Of a stretch of 64,000 nucleotides of DNA, positions 34,984 through 48,954 are shown one piece after another. The stretch is from Aporrectodea caliginosa (taxonomy: Eukaryota; Annelida; Clitellata; Crassiclitellata; Lumbricidae). The DNA lies in contig JACEVL010000078.1 of the NCBI GenBank assembly GCA_020284085.1, positions 2,116,310 through 2,180,309 on the forward strand. The letters run 5' to 3'. The notes below the pieces were generated by a model. The model did not search any database, had not been told where the DNA came from, and saw only the letters and a list, made by a program, of their open reading frames with translations. Position 1 is the stretch's first letter; each line of letters begins with the position of its first letter. A program made the position numbers and the translations under genes.

Positions 34984-37047
34984 ATGTCGTCAATGTCTGA
35001 ATCTATTGACAGGATTGTTGAGAAGCAGGCGCCAATTGGCAATGGGATGGATGTAACGGATGCCTGGAATCCAGTTCCAGTTGATGCGGTTGTGGTCAAC
35101 GGTGTCAATAAAGTGAACTCAACAGAACCAGCGCTGAAGGCAATTGTTCCAAATGGCGATTCAGGTGGTGGTGGAAACGAGGATGGTGTGGAGGGGTATA
35201 GTCGGCCCTTCTCATCCGAGGACACACTGACAGTGTTGGGTGTGTCGAAGGTGGAATCAGAGCTCCCGACGCAGATCGAAGAGGGACACGGGGCTGCGAG
35301 GTCTGTGACCGTCGTGCGTTGGGTCGTAATGGCCCTTCTCAGCCTCGGCTTCCTGACCTGCCTCGTGTCGAGCAAGATATCAGTACTGTCGATCGCCAGC
35401 CTGCTGAGGATCTACCGCAACGCCAGCAAACATGACAGGCATTCCAACTCCAGTGTGAAGAAGTCCTTCTACTCCGATCTTCGAGTGTCAGGGACTTGGG
35501 TCGATTACACTGGACAACAAATTTTAACTTTTTTTTGCTGCCTAAAAAACTTTAGCTGTTCTATATAGATTTTGGCACGCTGAATCCAGTGGTGTTCTCA
35601 GAATTTTTGTATCACGTCAGGTTTTTGAGAAAAATGGTTTGCAAGATTTTAAAAGAAATGCCCAGAAAGTTACTTAGTGCATAGATTTCACTGGACAACA
35701 AATTTTAACTTTTCTTTGCTTCCCAACAAACTTTAGCTGTTCTATATAGATTTTGGCACGCTGAATCCAGTGGTGTTCTCAGAATCTTTGTATCACGTCA
35801 GGTTTTGAGAAAAATGGTTTGCAAGATTTTAAAAGAAATGCCGAGAAATTTACTTAGTGCATAGATTTACAATGTACTGTTATTTACTTTTTGGACATTT
35901 TAAAACTGAACAACCGCTGATTTGCGTTTGTATATATTGAATACAAACGCAAATCAGCGGTTGTTCAGTTTTAAAATGTCCAAAAAGTAAATAACAGTAC
36001 ATTGTAAATCTATGCACTAAGTAAATTTCTCGGCATTTCTTTTAAAATCTTGCAAACCATTTTTCTCAAAAACCTGACGTGATACAAAAATTCTGAGAAC
36101 ACCACTGGATTCAGCGTGCCAAAATCTATATAGAACAGCTAAAGTTTTTTAGGAAGCAAAAAAAGTTAAAATTTGTTGTCCAGTGAAATCTATGCACTAA
36201 AAGTAAATTTCTGGGCATTTCTTTTAAAATCTTGCAAACTATTTTTCTCAAAAACCTTACGTGGTAAAAATATTCCGAGAACACCACTGGATTCAGCGTG
36301 CCAAAATCTATATAGAACAGCTAAAGTTTTTTAGGAAGCAAAAAAAGTTAAAATTTGTTGTCCAGTGAAATCTATGCACTAAGTAACTTTCTAAGCATTT
36401 CTTTTAAAATCTTGCAAACCATTTTTCTCAAAAACCTGACGTGATACAAAAATTCTGAGAACACCACTGGATTCAGCGTGCCAAAATCTATATAGAACAG
36501 CTAAAGTTTTTTAGGAAGCAAAAAAAGTTAAAATTTGTTGTCCAGTGAAATCTATGCACTAAAAGTAAATTTCTGGGCATTTCTTTTAAAATCTTGCAAA
36601 CTATTTTTCTCAAAAACCTTACGTGGTAAAAATATTCCGAGAACACCACTGGATTCAGCGTGCCAAAATCTATATAGAACAGCTAAAGTTTTTTAGGAAG
36701 CAAAGAAAAGTTAAAATTTGTTGTCCAGTGAAATCTATGCACTAAGTAACTTTCTGGGCATTTCTTTTAAAATCTTGCAAACCATTTTTCTCAAAAACCT
36801 GACGTGATACAAAAATTCTGAGAACACCACTGGATTCAGCGTGCCAAAATCTATATAGAACAGCTAAAGTTTTTTAGGCAGCAAAAAAAAGTTAAAATTT
36901 GTTGTCCAGTGTTATGGGATCGAGTCATGTGTTCTTTGGATGCTGATCGTTTTGCTTGTGCCAAACGTTGCAACCCTCATTCTCGCCCTTTTCACAGGAG
37001 CTTGTCGACACGATCGACCTTGGCCAGCGTGGTCGGCTATTGCATGG
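34984..37047 (+). pseudogene. CHS: chitin synthase exon 1, copy B, disrupted
   Basis: Coding sequence runs from ATG at 34984 to GTWVDY, where the insertion enters a Tyr codon at 35505-35507. Translation then runs about 20 codons into the element and stops at 35566-35568. The exon resumes at 36915 and ends at SAIAW before donor GTCAGT at 37048. Without the insert it is 657 bp and otherwise identical in frame to copy A. Confidence 0.9.
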
Positions 37048-37114
37048 GTCAGTCACATCTACTCTACTCTTTGCATGCCCACGACGATGATTATGATGAT
37101 GGTAGTGTATATGG

Positions 37115-37169
<55 letters not shown>

Positions 37170-40100
37170 AATAATAATGATTATAATGATGATGATAATG
37201 ATGATGATGATGACAGTGTAGATGGTGATGATGATGATGATAGTGTAGATGATATAGTATAGATGATGATGATGGCAGTGATGATAGGGTAGATGAGGAT
37301 GATGATAGTGTAGACGATGATAATGATGATGATGATGATAGTGTAGACGATGATAATGATGATGATGATTGTGTAGATGATGATAATGATGATGATGATG
37401 ATGATAATGATGATGCTGATGAATGATGATTACGATGATGATGATGATAACGACAATGAAAGTGCCAGTAAAGACTACCTTAGTGATTAAGACAACGAAG
37501 TAAATAAGTGAATGAATAAGAAAATAAATAAAAACGCCTGAAAATGTATTTGTCTATTTTCAGGGCTTGGCATCGAGTATATTGGAGTCGTTGGGTTTGG
37601 TCATCTTTACCCTTGAGGTGATGTCTGACTCGCCTGCAAGCATCGTCGTCTGGGTGATGAACGGCGTCTTCTCCATGCCACTCCTCTTCCACTTCGTCCG
37701 TCTCTGTAGCGGTCACAATTCTTCTTCCTCTTCGAAGTGCTGGAAGATCGTGCTCCTCTGCCTCGGTCTGGTCTTCGAGGTGGCTGGCATCGTCTTGGCT
37801 GTCTTCGTCGTCAAGTCTCAATTCGGTTCCCGGCGTTCCATCGGAGAGGTCTGGGAGATCCCCGTATCACTGATCCTCATCTCGATCGCATGGAGTCCTT
37901 ACGTCCAGAAGCGCCAGCTGTACCCGCGTCAGGACCAGCTGGAGCGGCTCTGGAGACAGAAGAGATCGCGTCAGACCCTGGACGTTCCATCCCCCGACAC
38001 AGCCATCTGCATCTATCCGGAGCTGAGCGCCCGATGGAAGAATTCAGCCATCACCTGTCTTCTGCGGATCGTCTTCATTCCAGGCTTCGCAATCCTCTAC
38101 GGCTACGCCACGAAGCTGATTAACGTGTCCGACCTGAGGGCCGGGTTTCTCAACCTGACCCCAGCGCATCCGGAATTCGCCTCCTTCATGATCAACATCT
38201 GTAGCAGCGTCATCGGAAGCATCCTTGGCGTCATGGCTTGCATCATGTGCATGCAGAAGCTGGCCTTTGCAGTGCCGCTTATACTGGCCACTCCTGTTTC
38301 GTTCATCCTCGTTGTACTCCAGGACAAGTGTATTCTTAACCTCTGGCGACACAAGGGCAGCGGATGTGACGTCATGCTGACGAATACGGAGATCTACTTC
38401 ATCGTTCCTGCGGCGATCTGCCTCGTTCTGGCGCAGGTCTTTTCGACGGCCGTCTTCATCTTCAAGACGCAGACGATTGTCATGCAAAAGACTTCACACG
38501 TTAGTCTCATTTTTTCATTTAATTTCATTTCATTTCAGATATTTATATAGCGCCCCTTCAAGATTTCTACTCAGAGGCGCTCCCGACTACTGCGCGGACA
38601 CTGAATCGGAGTTTCACGCCGAAGCGCATGAGCAATTGCGAGTGTAGGACTTGCCCAGGGTCCCTACGCGGTAGTACGCGGCGGCTTGAGGTAGATTCGA
38701 ACCCGCAACCCTCCGGCTGCAAGGCACCGAACATACCCCTACACCACCGCGCCCCTCATCTTCTCACACAATCTAGTTCAGCCTTATCTAATTCAGTGTT
38801 CATCGACGTTAGTCTATTTTAGTATAATTATGTTAGTCAATTTAATCCAGTGCTTGATCAACGTTTGAGTCTATATTCGTCAATTTAGTCCAGTGTTTGC
38901 TCATCCAATCTAATCAGGTTAATTGAGATCCACTTTAGTCTAACCTTATTTAGTGCAATCTAGTACGCTGATGATGATGACTACGACAATTTCTACAGCG
39001 CCGTAACACGGCACATGCCGTTGCAAGGGCGCTTTATCAAGTTCAACACTAAGTCAGATATAGCGTAATTAGACTGTAGCCTATAGTGACTAGTCTAATC
39101 TTGCACGTTTAGACTTAAGTGTAGTCTACTTCGGTTCAATAGAGTCTAGTACACCTAATCGGTTGATTAGATGCGTGCATATACTTACATGTGTGCGTGT
39201 GTGCATGTGTGTGTATGTGTTGTCATGACTACAGTTATTCTGGTTGCCTGGATACAACGGACTCTTCCTCGAACAGTTCCTTCTGCTTGGTCGTAAAAAC
39301 ATTCAGACGAATGAACTTCACAGTGATCCAGTTGACCGAGCACGAAAGTCACACGTCATCATCTGCACGACCATGTATCGAGAGGTACTCTTTCACTGTA
39401 TCGAGAGGCATATTACGGTATTATTACCTCCTCATTATGACCATGTATCGAGAGGTATATTACCTCCTATTTATGACCATGTATCGAGAGGTATATTACC
39501 TCCTTTTTCACTGTATCGAGAGGTGTATTACCTCCTCTTTCACTGTATCGAAAGGTATATTACGGTATTATTACCTACTCTTTATGACCATGTATCGAGA
39601 GGTATATTACCTCCTCTTTATGACCATGTATCGAGAGGTATATTACCTCCTCTGTATGACCATGTATCGAGAGGTATATTACCTCCTTTTTTCACTGTAT
39701 CGAGAGGTGTATTACCTCCTCTTTCACTGTATCGAGAGGCATATTATGGTATTATTACCTACTCTTTATGACCATGTGGCGAGAGGTATATTACCTCCTC
39801 TCTGTGACCACTGACCATGTATCAATGCCCCGACAAGAAATGTCCGAACACCATCCAAAGCCCTCAGAACAACGGTGAAATAGCTAAAATAATAACTCCA
39901 AGTGTCACATTAGAAGTCCGAAAGAACGAAATTTCCGTGGAAAATCCGAATGTGGCCAACTAATTTATCAGAAATGACACGCTAGAATAACATGCGGCCA
40001 TCTTGGCCACGTCATTTGAGCAATTAAAACATAAATAAACGGAAAGCGTGGAGTTGTGTCGTGCAGCTAGCAGACGGAAATAAAGAGCAGAGATACTCCC

Positions 40101-43100
40101 TACTGACTGACGATCTTGATCAAGAGTCATAAATTATTATCTCTTACGTTGTATTGGTTTTTTTATTAGGCTAAGTAACGAGGTAAGGCTATATAGAGCC
40201 TACATATAAACGTAACTAAACAAGTATAGTATATAGAAACAATAAACACGCATACGTCCATACGAATATGGTCTCGAGCAAATGCCTATGTATCACATAT
40301 TCATTCATTCATCATCCATTCATTCATTCATTCATTCATTCATTGCGAGAATTTATATAGTTTCTTCTACTCAGAGGCGCACCAACCCCAGCGCGGCTAA
40401 AAATAACTGCTTGATTGCTTGAAGATGAGAGAGGAAAGTCTGAGAAGGGGTTCTAGAAAGGGAGCGGAGAGCCAAGGGAAGGCAATTCCAGATCGAGGGA
40501 CCTACCGCCGAGACGGCACGGCTTTGCCTAATGGAGGTGCGAGCAAAAGGAGCAGAGAGGAGACCTTGTTCAAACGAACGGGAGGAGCGCGAGCCCCGAG
40601 CTCTAAGGATAGGGCTACAGAGCTCGCTAAGGTAGACCGAAGCGAGGCCCAGCAAGCAGCGACAGATTAAGACAGCTATTACTGCTATAGTTTTTAGTAA
40701 ATGAAACTATTCACGTATATGACCATGACCGCTCTAATTTTTCAATGAATTCATCGGGTGAGAGCCTTCACCACGGCTCGTCCGTTTGAATGGACGCCAC
40801 GGCATATAGGGTTCCCGTGCAAGGACCTACTACCCGAGATTGAGATCTCTGAAATAAACCAGCATCGGGAAGCGAACCGCGATCCGCATGATCTCTTTCA
40901 CAGAGGTGCATGAGACGCAGCCCATGCTCTTACCAATGTGATTGATGTTGTAGGCTGCTCATGAGATGGAGCAATTGCTGCGCTCAATAAAAGCGATCAA
41001 CCGAGCGAAGCAACATGGCGATCGAAGTTTCGAGGCTCACATCTTCTTCGACAACGGAACGAGAGGAACTCGACTGACGGAGTTCGCTCTACAGTTGGCC
41101 TGTATCGTCAAGAGCACGCAAGGTAGGAGGGTCACCTCATTCACGGATCCCCCACCTCGATAATTTATCGATTTACTGATTCATTGAATCGATTATTCAC
41201 CGATTCACTGAGTATCTAAATACTAACATGGATTCACTTTTCCGGGTTCGTCCGCAGAATTACGAAAACCATCAATTTATGGCTCAGTTAATTTATTTAT
41301 AGAATCTAGTTGCAGACATATTTTTTACACCGATTCTTATTAGTTGCAGAAAAACTCGAGCAAATTTCATGTTGATTTAGTCTTACTTTTTTAATTCTCT
41401 TTTCTCTGTTGTTTGACGAATTTAGTGTCAGAGAGTCAGAAAAAAAATCTAGACAATCGCTTAACTAGAGCTCGGTAGCATTTCAAGATTTTAATTATAA
41501 AGTAAATATTATGTACTCGGTTTCTATGGCAACCGTATGGCATCGACCCTGCTCTTTTTTCTATAAATTGATCGGGTGAGATCTTTCACCACCGATGCCC
41601 TTTTAAATGGTTGCCACACTTTTTAAGAAACCCGTGCACGGGCCGCACTCTCCCGAGATTAAAATCTCTTAAATAAACACCATCGGGAGTCGAACTGAGA
41701 GCTCACACACAGAGGAGCAAGGGAGGAGCGCTCTAACCAATGTATCTGAGATCCAAAACTTATCTACAAATTGGTTTATTTATTTTCTGCACTGGACGGC
41801 CGACCCACGCAGGTTCACATTATCGTTGTTTAGTATAAACACCGCAGCCAAAGACATAGGCTTTTGTCATCAAGAATCATCCCTGCATGCCTACGCATCT
41901 TCATTCTAAATATATCGCGATTTGTGACCAGCCTACACTCAGTTACGCTTAGAGTGTAGGCTGTCTCTGAGTTATTGCAATTATATTGGGCAGATGACGG
42001 ACTATCCGGGTGACGTGTGATGAGCGAACAAAGGGTGAAAAAAACAGCGCAGAAAACCAGTTTATGAAGAACTGTTTAAACAAATTTATCAAGGATGGTT
42101 CGTTTCCTTTAAGTATAGGCCTATGTAGGGGAGGAGGGAATAGAACGGAGGTAGGCCTAATTGTGCAGAGGCAGCATGGAGTTTCTCTACAAGAGTCAAT
42201 TTTTCAATTTTTTTTACATTATTTGTATTTTAAAAGTATATGCATATGCTAATACAATATACAGTTTTGTGGAATATTGTCTTCTGTTATTGTGTATACA
42301 GCCTATAAATTATGCTAATGCTAGCTTTACACTATTCCATAAACATATATGAAAATCAATAAACCTACCTTTCTATTTCCTTCCAAAAGTGCTTTTTACT
42401 CTACGATTTTTGCCCCTTGCAAACATTTTTGCAGGTGCCCATGATTAAACACAAATATAAGCGTTTTTGTAAATTATATACTCGTTAAATCCATACACTC
42501 GTTTGAAAACCAGCGCATGTATGCATCTAAATCTATGTGTATATAAACACACACAATTATGCATACACATACATTAAATATAGGCCTACACTTACGAAGA
42601 CGGGGGGAGGGGGGAGTGAAGCGAGCCTTTGCTTCTCTGCTTAGCTCCATTCGTTTCCGCCCTAATAATTCTCCGTCCTCCTGTCAACTCATCAGTACAA
42701 TTCGAAAAATCGCTTCATAGTCATACATGTAACTGCTCCGCTTCTCTGAAATAAACTCCCGTCAGAATTACGACAGTGAATTATCTGATCCATCCCTGCA
42801 AACCCATCTTGCAATCTCATCACAGGTCTTCCACTCAAAACTGAAAACACTCGTTCCCCCATCTTGATTTCTCCTCTTCCTCTTACCTCTCTAGCCGTTC
42901 CACTTTTAGGCTGCTAGGCACCATACATCGTAGCCGTTTGAATGTCTGCCTGCCTGACACTTGGATCTTGACCCGGAACCGATTCTGACCGAATCTGCCC
43001 GTCGATATTTTGACTGGTTTCCGCGACAGCGCTTGTGGATCTATAGAAATCTCGAGATGACGATTCTCCAATTTCCTCCACTTCAGTTAAAGCCTCGCTT

Positions 43101-44290
43101 CTCCAGTTCGTCCAACTGAATCCCTTGCCAACTGATATGCATTTCAGAGGTTGAGTCGAGCCAGTGCACAAAGGTCATGATGCCATACGGAATACGACTG
43201 ACCTGGAAACTGCCAACTGTCGTTGAAGGAAAGGAAAGCATGTACCTCGTTATTCACCTCAAAGACAACCTTAAGGTTATTAGCGCAATTTTAGGCGATC
43301 GTTGGAACAGAAGGTGATTGCATTAATTAAAAGACTACTTTGTGTTGCATAATTCAAATTCATTAATCAATTCATTCATTCATTAAGAGAATTTGTATAT
43401 TGAGAGCTATAGGTTGCGTAATGTACCAAAGAGAACACAGTTGACAAGATCTGCAAAAGGCTAAACAATTCAAAATACGATGAACTTGACTAAACTTGTT
43501 TAGACTAAACTGCGCTAGACCAGACTTATTTATATAGACCAGACTGAATTTATATGGATCAGACTTCGTGAGCGTTCATATAGGCTAAGCTATCTTAGCT
43601 GGACTAGAAGAAGAGCATCCTTGAGCTAGCCCTAAGGCAGACACGAGTATGAAGTGTCAACGACTTGGCTTCCTTAGCCTCGGCGTATAAGGGCGAGTGG
43701 TCAGTCGTTTCCCTCGCCATCTCATCTTCCCACCGATATTTTGCAGTCAGTGTGCTCACTCTGGCCGAGTCTGCTAGGGGTGCAAGCGCAGACTAGACTT
43801 CATTCACTGACCTTCAAAATCTTATAACCTTCATTAACTCAGAGCATTTAAATAGCGCATCTCATAGATAACTTCTCTAAAGTGCTCCAAGACCAACGAA
43901 GACAAAACTCGAATAGACGTGTCAGGGACGTAGCCAGGAAAAAATTTCGGAAATCCATGGTTTTAAGTTTTCGGGGTTCCATTGAAAATTGTCGTATTTT
44001 TCTACATTTTTAGTTTTTAAAAACAGTAATTATCAAACTTTAAGAAACTGTTGATGAAAATCTGCGCAGGTGAAGAACAAGAAGCGATGGAGCCAAGTGA
44101 TGTACATGTCATATGTCATCGACTTTTTTCTCAGAGAAAAAGAAACGGGTAGGACTATTAGCAACACATTTATGCAATGCGCTGCAAGAATGTGACTATC
44201 TAACAGTAGGACCTATGTATGCATCTATGCATGTATGTATATGTATGTATGTATGTATGCATGTATGTATGCATGTATGCATGTATGTAA

Positions 44291-44321
<31 letters not shown>

Positions 44322-44548
44322 TGTATGTATGTATGTATGTATGTATGTATGTATGTATGTATGTATGTATGTATGTATGTATGTATGTATGTATGTATGT
44401 ATGTATGTATGTATGTATGTATGTATGTATGTATGTATGTATGTATGTATGTATGTATGTATGTATGTATGTATGTATGTATGTATGTATGTATGTATGT
44501 ATGTATGTATGTATGTATGTATGTATGTATGCATGCATGTATGTATGC

Positions 44549-44579
<31 letters not shown>

Positions 44580-46702
44580 TGTATGTATGTATGTATGTAT
44601 GTATGTATGTATGTATGTATGTATGTATGTATGTATGTATGTATGTATGTATGTATGTATGTATGTATGTATGCATGTATGTATGTATGTATGTATGTAT
44701 GTATGTATGTATGTATGTATGTATGTATGTATGTATGTATGTATGTATGTATGTATGTATGTATGTATGTATGTATGTATGTATGCATGTATGTATGTAT
44801 GTATGTATGTATGTATGTATGTATGTATGTATGTATGCTTGTATGTATGTATGCATGTCTGTATGTATGTATGTATGTATGCACATCTGTATATATGCAC
44901 GTATGTTTGCATGACTGTATGTATGCATGTATGTATGCATGAATGCATGTATGTATGTATGTTTTTTGTATTTATTTTTGTATGTACGTATGCATATATG
45001 TATATATGTATGTATGCATGTATGATGGAATAGATCTATAAAAAAATTTGTGTGAAACTTCTATTTCTAGTTATTTAATTATTATTTTATTTTAAATTTG
45101 TTATCTAAATCTGAATCCAAAAGGTGTCTAGTCATAGCATTGGTTGTAACTCAGCCTTGCATTATTCTGCGTTGCTTAAATACACAGCAACGCTCGACAA
45201 CACCTTCATTCTGACAACGGATGCTGATGTGAAGTTCACGCCTGAATCGGTTGAGGCTCTTCTCGATCTAATGATGCGTGACGACAATGTTGGCGCCGTC
45301 TGCTCTCGCACCTTTCCTCTTGGCAGCGGTCCGGTCTACTGGTTCCAGATCTTTGACTACGCAGTCGGACATTGGCTCCAAAAGGTAACATACTTACTAA
45401 TTCAATCTAATCTGATCTAATCAAATGTAAACAAATCCAATTATATCTGTGCAGCTGTAATCATGATACTCAACTGAGGGTCGTTGTTTTAAGAGCAACA
45501 GTGGGCAAAGGTTATACGAAGAGGTCTGATCCAAATCATATCGATCATCAAACTTGAATTCAGGCTATGGTGGTAAGCAAGTTGAAACATGGGGGTCGTA
45601 ACTTTAGACAAGATCATTGTATTGCATTGTATCTGGGCATCTATAAAGCGCCTCTAGTAGTAATGACTATTAAGAAGCGCTTCCAGCGTGATCATTCCGA
45701 GGAAACAGAAAGTTTTCAAGCAACGTACCGAAATGGATAAAAACCTCCTGCCAAAATCTCAGCCCGAATTTTTTGGGAAGGTTATTCCACAAAGAAGGAC
45801 CCACAATTGCAAAGGCGCGGCGTTGAGCAATGGCTGTCCTGGTCCGGGGGACGAAGAGGTCAAATCTATCACTACAGCGAAGGGACCTGAGAGAGAGGAT
45901 TAGCCCCTGTAGCAGCCTTCGGAAACTCTTCCATATCCACCAAGTAAGAAAATTTTCTAAGGAGTATTGACCATTCCAACGAAGTGGATAGGCAGTGTAT
46001 AGAGACAAAAAAGCACGCAAGTGTATAGAGACAAAGGGCACGCGTCATGGCTTAATGTTTGAGGTTTAGGGTCACGGCCAAGGCATATCCAAGACGGGAC
46101 AATGGGTGGACTGACCCTTGAATTCGTCAGTGGGAGAGGGCTGGTTTAGTGGCGGCTTTCTTGTTGGTATATGTCGCTTTTGGGGTGGAATTGTTTTCGA
46201 ATGAGTCGAACAGCCTTTAGGCAGACCCCTAATCATGTGCTAGGCTAAGGGGTTCTTTAAAGATATGCTATTGCAGAAAAATGCATTACGCGTAATTATA
46301 AATATGCAATTATAAAACACAGTATGCTACAGTTTGGTTAAACAAATGAAATACAACACAATATCACACACTGCAATGCGAGACAATACATAGTAACACA
46401 ATGTGATACTATACAATGCACTACAAGTGGCGTTTTATAATGGTTCCTTAAAACAGCAGAGCTACAGTGCCACCTCACCCTCCCTCCTTCATATACATGT
46501 TGTACTTATATATTTTCTAAGCATATATCCTATATAATGTATATGTAATTATATATGTAATACCGTGTATTATGTAACCCATTATTTATATATCATAGAT
46601 CATTATAAATTATATATATAATACATCTTTGGAAGCATTAAGTCTGCCTTCACACACACACACACACACACACCCACACACCCACCCACCCACCCACACA
46701 CA

Positions 46703-46787
<85 letters not shown>

Positions 46788-47564
46788 GGAAACACTCGGA
46801 GCCCGGATATTTGAACTGCACTCATTTTATAACGTCATTTCTCGGTTAATTTGAACTTGACACGTAAATGGTTCTGGTCCGAGCAACTCTGATCTACAAT
46901 GACCGAATAATAAGCAGCAACAGACCTAATCATCTGACATTATGTTGGCATATGTCAAGTGTGATGTGTCTTCTTACGAGGTCATCAATTATGATCACGT
47001 TATTATGAATCGCTGGAGACAACAGACACGCCCGACAGAGTTGAGTGAGTGGCCCTTCACTAGACACCTAACATCCTGCTTTAGCTCTCGAATTCTGTTC
47101 CGTTTTAACTGTGATGCGATGTTCGGCAGCAGCTGACACGGTACTCTAAGTCATCTGACCTCTGGATCTTTTACATCAGCTGCCGTATGAGCAGCCTTAT
47201 ACATCTATTTCCCCTCAGGATTATATCGACCGATGTAGTTCATCTCACTCACATCCTTAGAAATCTATGCTAACATCAGAAGGATATTTTCTGCAACAGA
47301 TTCATTTCCAGGTCTCGCCCTGTTATAGAGTAAATGAGTAATGCAGTCGTAACACACCAAATGTCTTACCATTACTGGTACAGTCATTACTGCTATTATT
47401 ACCACTACCACCACTACTACTACCACCGCCACTACCACCTCCCCACCACCGCCACTATTACCACCACTACTAGCCTACTAATACCAAATACTACCATGAC
47501 AACTACCACTACTGCCATCACCATCACCACCACTAACTCCAGTACGACTAGTATACTACTACTG

Positions 47565-47596
<32 letters not shown>

Positions 47597-48922
47597 ACTA
47601 CTATTACTACTACTACCACCACAGTATGCAATCCACAAGGCAACCATAACTCATGCTTTTAACAGAAATGTAGATGTGTTACGTAGCTACTTGCTTCTGT
47701 GAAATTGACAAAAATATTCAGCATTAAGTAACAGCACGCAAATTTGCTGTTTGATGAAATTCAGAAATTACAACCATCTTCTTCAGTTGTGTAGTTTTTT
47801 TTAGTCAGGAAAGCTGCTATACCAGTTTCCTTGAAGGGGCGGTATATAAATTTCTATTACAATACATTCGATTTTGCACCCTACACCGGATCTTCTTGTA
47901 GTAGAGCTTTATATTATATAGACTCTCTGTTTTCAGTCCGTTTTTTAAAAACAAATTCTTTAGCTGATAATTATGCGATAATCTGAATGGTGTATTTGTC
48001 AAGCTAATTAGCGATGACTGATGAAGGTCTGCTTATCCTTTGTTAGTACCGCTTAGTTACTGTAGTAGGCTATTTCCAGGCAGTACTTCATACGCACCTG
48101 ATAATAACTGAGCGCCTGATCAGAAGTAAACTTCTTCACTCATTATAAATGAGATGATAAAACGCCTACGACCCTCTAGTCAGCGCAGCTCACGATGTGA
48201 CAACAAAGTCTCTGCCAATTGAAACGAATTCTTGTTTTAATTAAATGAAGACAAAGGAAGTCTCAGACTTCTTCTGAACTTCTTCACTCATTATGAGATA
48301 ATAAAACGCCTACGACCCTCTAGTCAGCGCAGCTCATTGTGTGACTAAAGTCTCTGCCAATTGAAACGAATTCTTGTTTTAATGAAATGAAGACAAAGGA
48401 AGTCTCAGACTTAATTGTCTTTGGATACCACTGTAGTTGTTCTAAACTGATGTTGTTTTTATCCATCTACTTTAACTTGCGGGTTGCTTGATTGATTGAA
48501 TGTTTGAATGTTTGAGCCACAGGCTAAAAAGTCAAATCTTGCGACGACTAGTTCGATCACTTACAATCATTCAATCGTCGTGAAACTTGGCAGACAGACT
48601 CGCCCTCGCACACACTTCATTCTATCAAAATTTCAGCTCCCCCAAAAAGGCTAGCTTATAGAATCGGGGACTCAACTTTTCGAATCCGGGAATCCCTTTT
48701 CCGACACGCAGCGTTGCCATTGGCCAGCGTTGCCATTGGCTGCAACAGAAACGGGCGCGCTGCCTCATTAAACGGACGCTATGTTGTAAAATGAACGCGG
48801 ACTATATATTTGTAGAGGTAACTGCTTCATAAGACGCATTATAGGATAGTAGATGGATATAGTAAAAAACTTTGTTTTTACGGGCTGTATTTTATTATCC
48901 ATCTACTTTAACTTGCGGGAAT

Positions 48923-48954
<32 letters not shown>

